DNA of 64,000 nt, taken from assembly GCF_001895045.1 (NCBI RefSeq), contig NZ_BDAM01000003.1, forward strand, positions 248,001 through 312,000, written 5' to 3'. Each line of letters opens with the position of its first letter. Within the stretch, counting starts at the first letter, position 1. The notes beneath the pieces were generated by a model. The model saw only the letters and a program-made list of their open reading frames with translations. It made no database searches and had not been told where the DNA came from. Positions 62,485-64,000 of this stretch are shown in pieces. The DNA is from Rhodococcus coprophilus NBRC 100603. GTDB lineage: Bacteria; Actinomycetota; Actinomycetes; Mycobacteriales; Mycobacteriaceae. A program made the translations under genes and the position numbers.

Positions 62485-63177
62485 CTAATGCAGTCCCAGC
62501 ACTGCCATCCGTTTGGTGTGCTCGACCTGCATACGGTCGAACAAGGCGGCGATGCCGGCGAGGTCCCCGCAGGTGAGAATCACCAGTTCGGCGAGTTCCT
62601 CGTTCTGGGCGAGCACGTACTGGGCCTGGGTGATGGCTTCGCCGAGCAACCGGCGGCCCCACAGCATCAGGCGGTCCTTCTGGAGCGGGCTCCGTTCCAC
62701 GACTTCGCGCACTTCCCGGACGACGAATTCGGAGTGCCCCGTCTCGGCGAGGACGTCGCGCACGACCGCCGCCACCTCGGGATCCAGCCGATCGGCGATC
62801 TCACAGTAGAAGTCGGCGGCGATTCCGTCGCCCACGTACGCCTTCACCAGTGATTCGAGCCACGTCGACGGGGTGGTCGACGCGTGATAAGCGTCCAGGG
62901 CCTGCCGATACGGCTCCATCGCCGCGTAGATCTCCACACCGCGGTCGACGAGCGCCGCGCGCAGGGTCTCGAAGTGACTCATCTCTGCCCCCGCCATGCT
63001 CGCGAGAGCGACACGCCCCCGCAGCGACGGGGAGAACTTCGCATCGTCGGCCAGACGGTAGAACGCGGCGATCTCGCCGTAGGCGATCACCGCGAACAAC
63101 TCGGCGACGCCGGGATGACCGGCGGGGACGAGGGTCGGGCTGGATGATGTTGTGGACGGCGACGATTCGGCTCCCAT
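62485..63177 (-). CDS. Ferritin-like fold protein (MiaE-related)
   Basis: A 230-residue helical protein corresponding to Rv3210c. Two iron-ligand helix pairs are visible: AVIAYGEIAAFYRLADDAKF with MAGAEMSHFETLRAALVDRG, and DGIAADFYCEIADRL with VLAETGHSEFVVREVREVVE; the Glu residues and ExxH motifs fit a di-iron site. Database models place the family near tRNA-(ms[2]io[6]A)-hydroxylase; the substrate here is unknown. The ATG at 63175-63177 is preceded by TACGCT eight bases upstream, a possible leaderless start. It is divergent from the DEAD-box helicase. Confidence 0.82.
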   Translation of the reverse strand: MGAESSPSTTSSSPTLVPAGHPGVAELFAVIAYGEIAAFYRLADDAKFSPSLRGRVALASMAGAEMSHFETLRAALVDRGVEIYAAMEPYRQALDAYHASTTPSTWLESLVKAYVGDGIAADFYCEIADRLDPEVAAVVRDVLAETGHSEFVVREVREVVERSPLQKDRLMLWGRRLLGEAITQAQYVLAQNEELAELVILTCGDLAGIAALFDRMQVEHTKRMAVLGLH

Positions 63178-63405
63178 GACGACAAAGCGTAGTACTACCT
63201 CGGCAAATCCGCCCGAACCGGTACAATGGTTCTTGAAGTTCGCGCTTCGAGCCACTGAACGTGGCCCGCGAGCTTCACCGATAATGTGCGCGCACCCGAC
63301 CGCGGATCGCCGCGCTTCGCCGAGCCAGAGATGCTCGTGCTGAGGCGCAGGCCGGTCCCCTGCCCAACCTCGTGCGTGCGTGCCGAGACCAGGAAGGCCG
63401 GACCC
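63178..63405 (+). other. Intergenic region and long 5' leader of the DEAD-box helicase gene
   Basis: A 228-base region between divergent ferritin-like and helicase genes. It holds both promoters. An in-frame GTG at 63376 lies upstream of the chosen start. Long leaders often control DEAD-box helicases in response to cold, but no specific element was recognised. Confidence 0.4.
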
Positions 63406-64000
63406 CTGAGCAAGATCACAATCGACCACGAAGACGACGCGACCGAATCGACCGTCTCCGCACAACTCGACTCCACCCACGTTCCCCCCACCTTCGGAGA
63501 GCTCGGCGTCCGCGACGAGATCGTCCGGGCACTCGCCGAGGTGGGCATCGAACGCACCTTCGCAATCCAGGAGCTCACGCTCCCCCTCGCCCTCGCCGGC
63601 GACGACCTCATCGGCCAGGCCCGGACGGGCATGGGTAAGACCTTCGGCTTCGGGGTCCCCCTGCTCAACCGCATCACCACCGACGGATCGGGCACCACGA
63701 CCCTCGACGGCACCCCCCGCGCGCTCGTGATCGTCCCGACGCGCGAGCTCTGCGTGCAGGTGACCGGCGACCTGGTGAACGCCTCGAAGTACCTGCCCGG
63801 CAGCGGCAAGAAGGGCCTCGAGGTCCTGTCGATCTACGGCGGGCGCCCCTACGAACAGCAGATCGCCCAGTTGCAGAAGGGCGTCGACGTCGTCGTCGGC
63901 ACCCCGGGACGACTCCTCGACCTCGCCAACCAGGGTCATCTGATCCTCGGCAAGATCGGCGTACTCGTCATGGACGAGGCCGACGAGATGCTCGACCTCG
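63406..64000 (+). CDS. DEAD-box RNA helicase (3' end cut by window)
   Basis: An ATP-dependent RNA helicase corresponding to Rv3211 (rhlE). Visible are the Q motif FAIQELTLPLALAGDDLIGQ, motif I ARTGMGKTFGFGVPLL, motif Ia IVPTRELCVQVT, motif Ib VVVGTPGRLLDLA and motif II VLVMDEADEML; the frame is open at base 64000. The start appears to be a rare CTG at 63406-63408, because AGGAAGG lies eight bases upstream in ideal position; an in-frame GTG at 63376 is the alternative. The protein begins with a short acidic region (LSKITIDHEDDATE). Confidence 0.9.
   Translation, partial: MSKITIDHEDDATESTVSAQLDSTHVPPTFGELGVRDEIVRALAEVGIERTFAIQELTLPLALAGDDLIGQARTGMGKTFGFGVPLLNRITTDGSGTTTLDGTPRALVIVPTRELCVQVTGDLVNASKYLPGSGKKGLEVLSIYGGRPYEQQIAQLQKGVDVVVGTPGRLLDLANQGHLILGKIGVLVMDEADEMLDL

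Overview
The window is about 64 kb of high-GC DNA from a mycolic-acid-containing actinomycete, most likely Rhodococcus. This rests on gene content (antigen-85-type mycolyltransferase, Rpf, WhiB7, mycoredoxin, AdnAB, FasR, UPF0182, F420-type flavoprotein) and on gene order. From memory of the Mycobacterium tuberculosis map, the order follows pgm (Rv3068c), smpB-ftsX-ftsE-prfB (Rv3100c-Rv3105c), hisN-fadE24-fadE23 (Rv3137-Rv3140) and then almost every gene from Rv3193c to Rv3211. I could not run a search, so species and orthology are unverified.

Layout. 1-5.8 kb: a truncated DsbA-like gene, a MauE/DoxX protein, an MFS exporter with a repetitive tail, phosphoglucomutase, about 1.1 kb with one small gene, and an SRPBCC protein. 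5.8-12.4 kb: tmRNA and SmpB, the FtsE-FtsX pair, a MscS channel and release factor 2, all on the minus strand. 12.4-19 kb: hisN, the FadE24/FadE23 acyl-CoA dehydrogenase pair, a mycolyltransferase and an acyl-CoA ligase. 19-29 kb: initiator tRNA, an Rpf with an internal duplication, UPF0182, a PDZ/Lon-type protease, a DUF2342 protein, an E1-like protein and an ABC1 kinase. 29-35.8 kb: whiB7 with a long attenuator leader, UvrD2, mycoredoxin, NudC and a potassium channel. 35.8-42.5 kb: adnA-adnB.

Two blocks look added to the mycobacterial-type backbone. At 42.6-46.6 kb lies a ferric-siderophore ABC importer behind an IdeR/DtxR-like box. At 47.8-57.8 kb lie a drug exporter with its MarR regulator, a MobA-MoeA fusion, and the nitrite operon narK-nirB-nirD-nnaR-cbiX. 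In that operon NarK moves nitrate or nitrite, NirBD reduces nitrite to ammonium, and CbiX makes siroheme for NirB. NnaR is a probable regulator built on a HemD fold. The backbone then resumes (TIGR02569, MoeZ, DUF3152, FasR, DUF3107, ferritin-like protein, DEAD-box helicase cut by the window end).

The strongest regulatory signal is upstream of whiB7: a 46-codon upstream ORF, a terminator hairpin, and a 10-base segment inside the upstream ORF perfectly complementary to the terminator's 5' arm. This has the layout of a ribosome-sensing attenuator. Many genes also have a TANNNT hexamer 6-8 bases before the start codon and no Shine-Dalgarno sequence, suggesting widespread leaderless transcription. 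I found no CRISPR array, prophage or insertion sequence.
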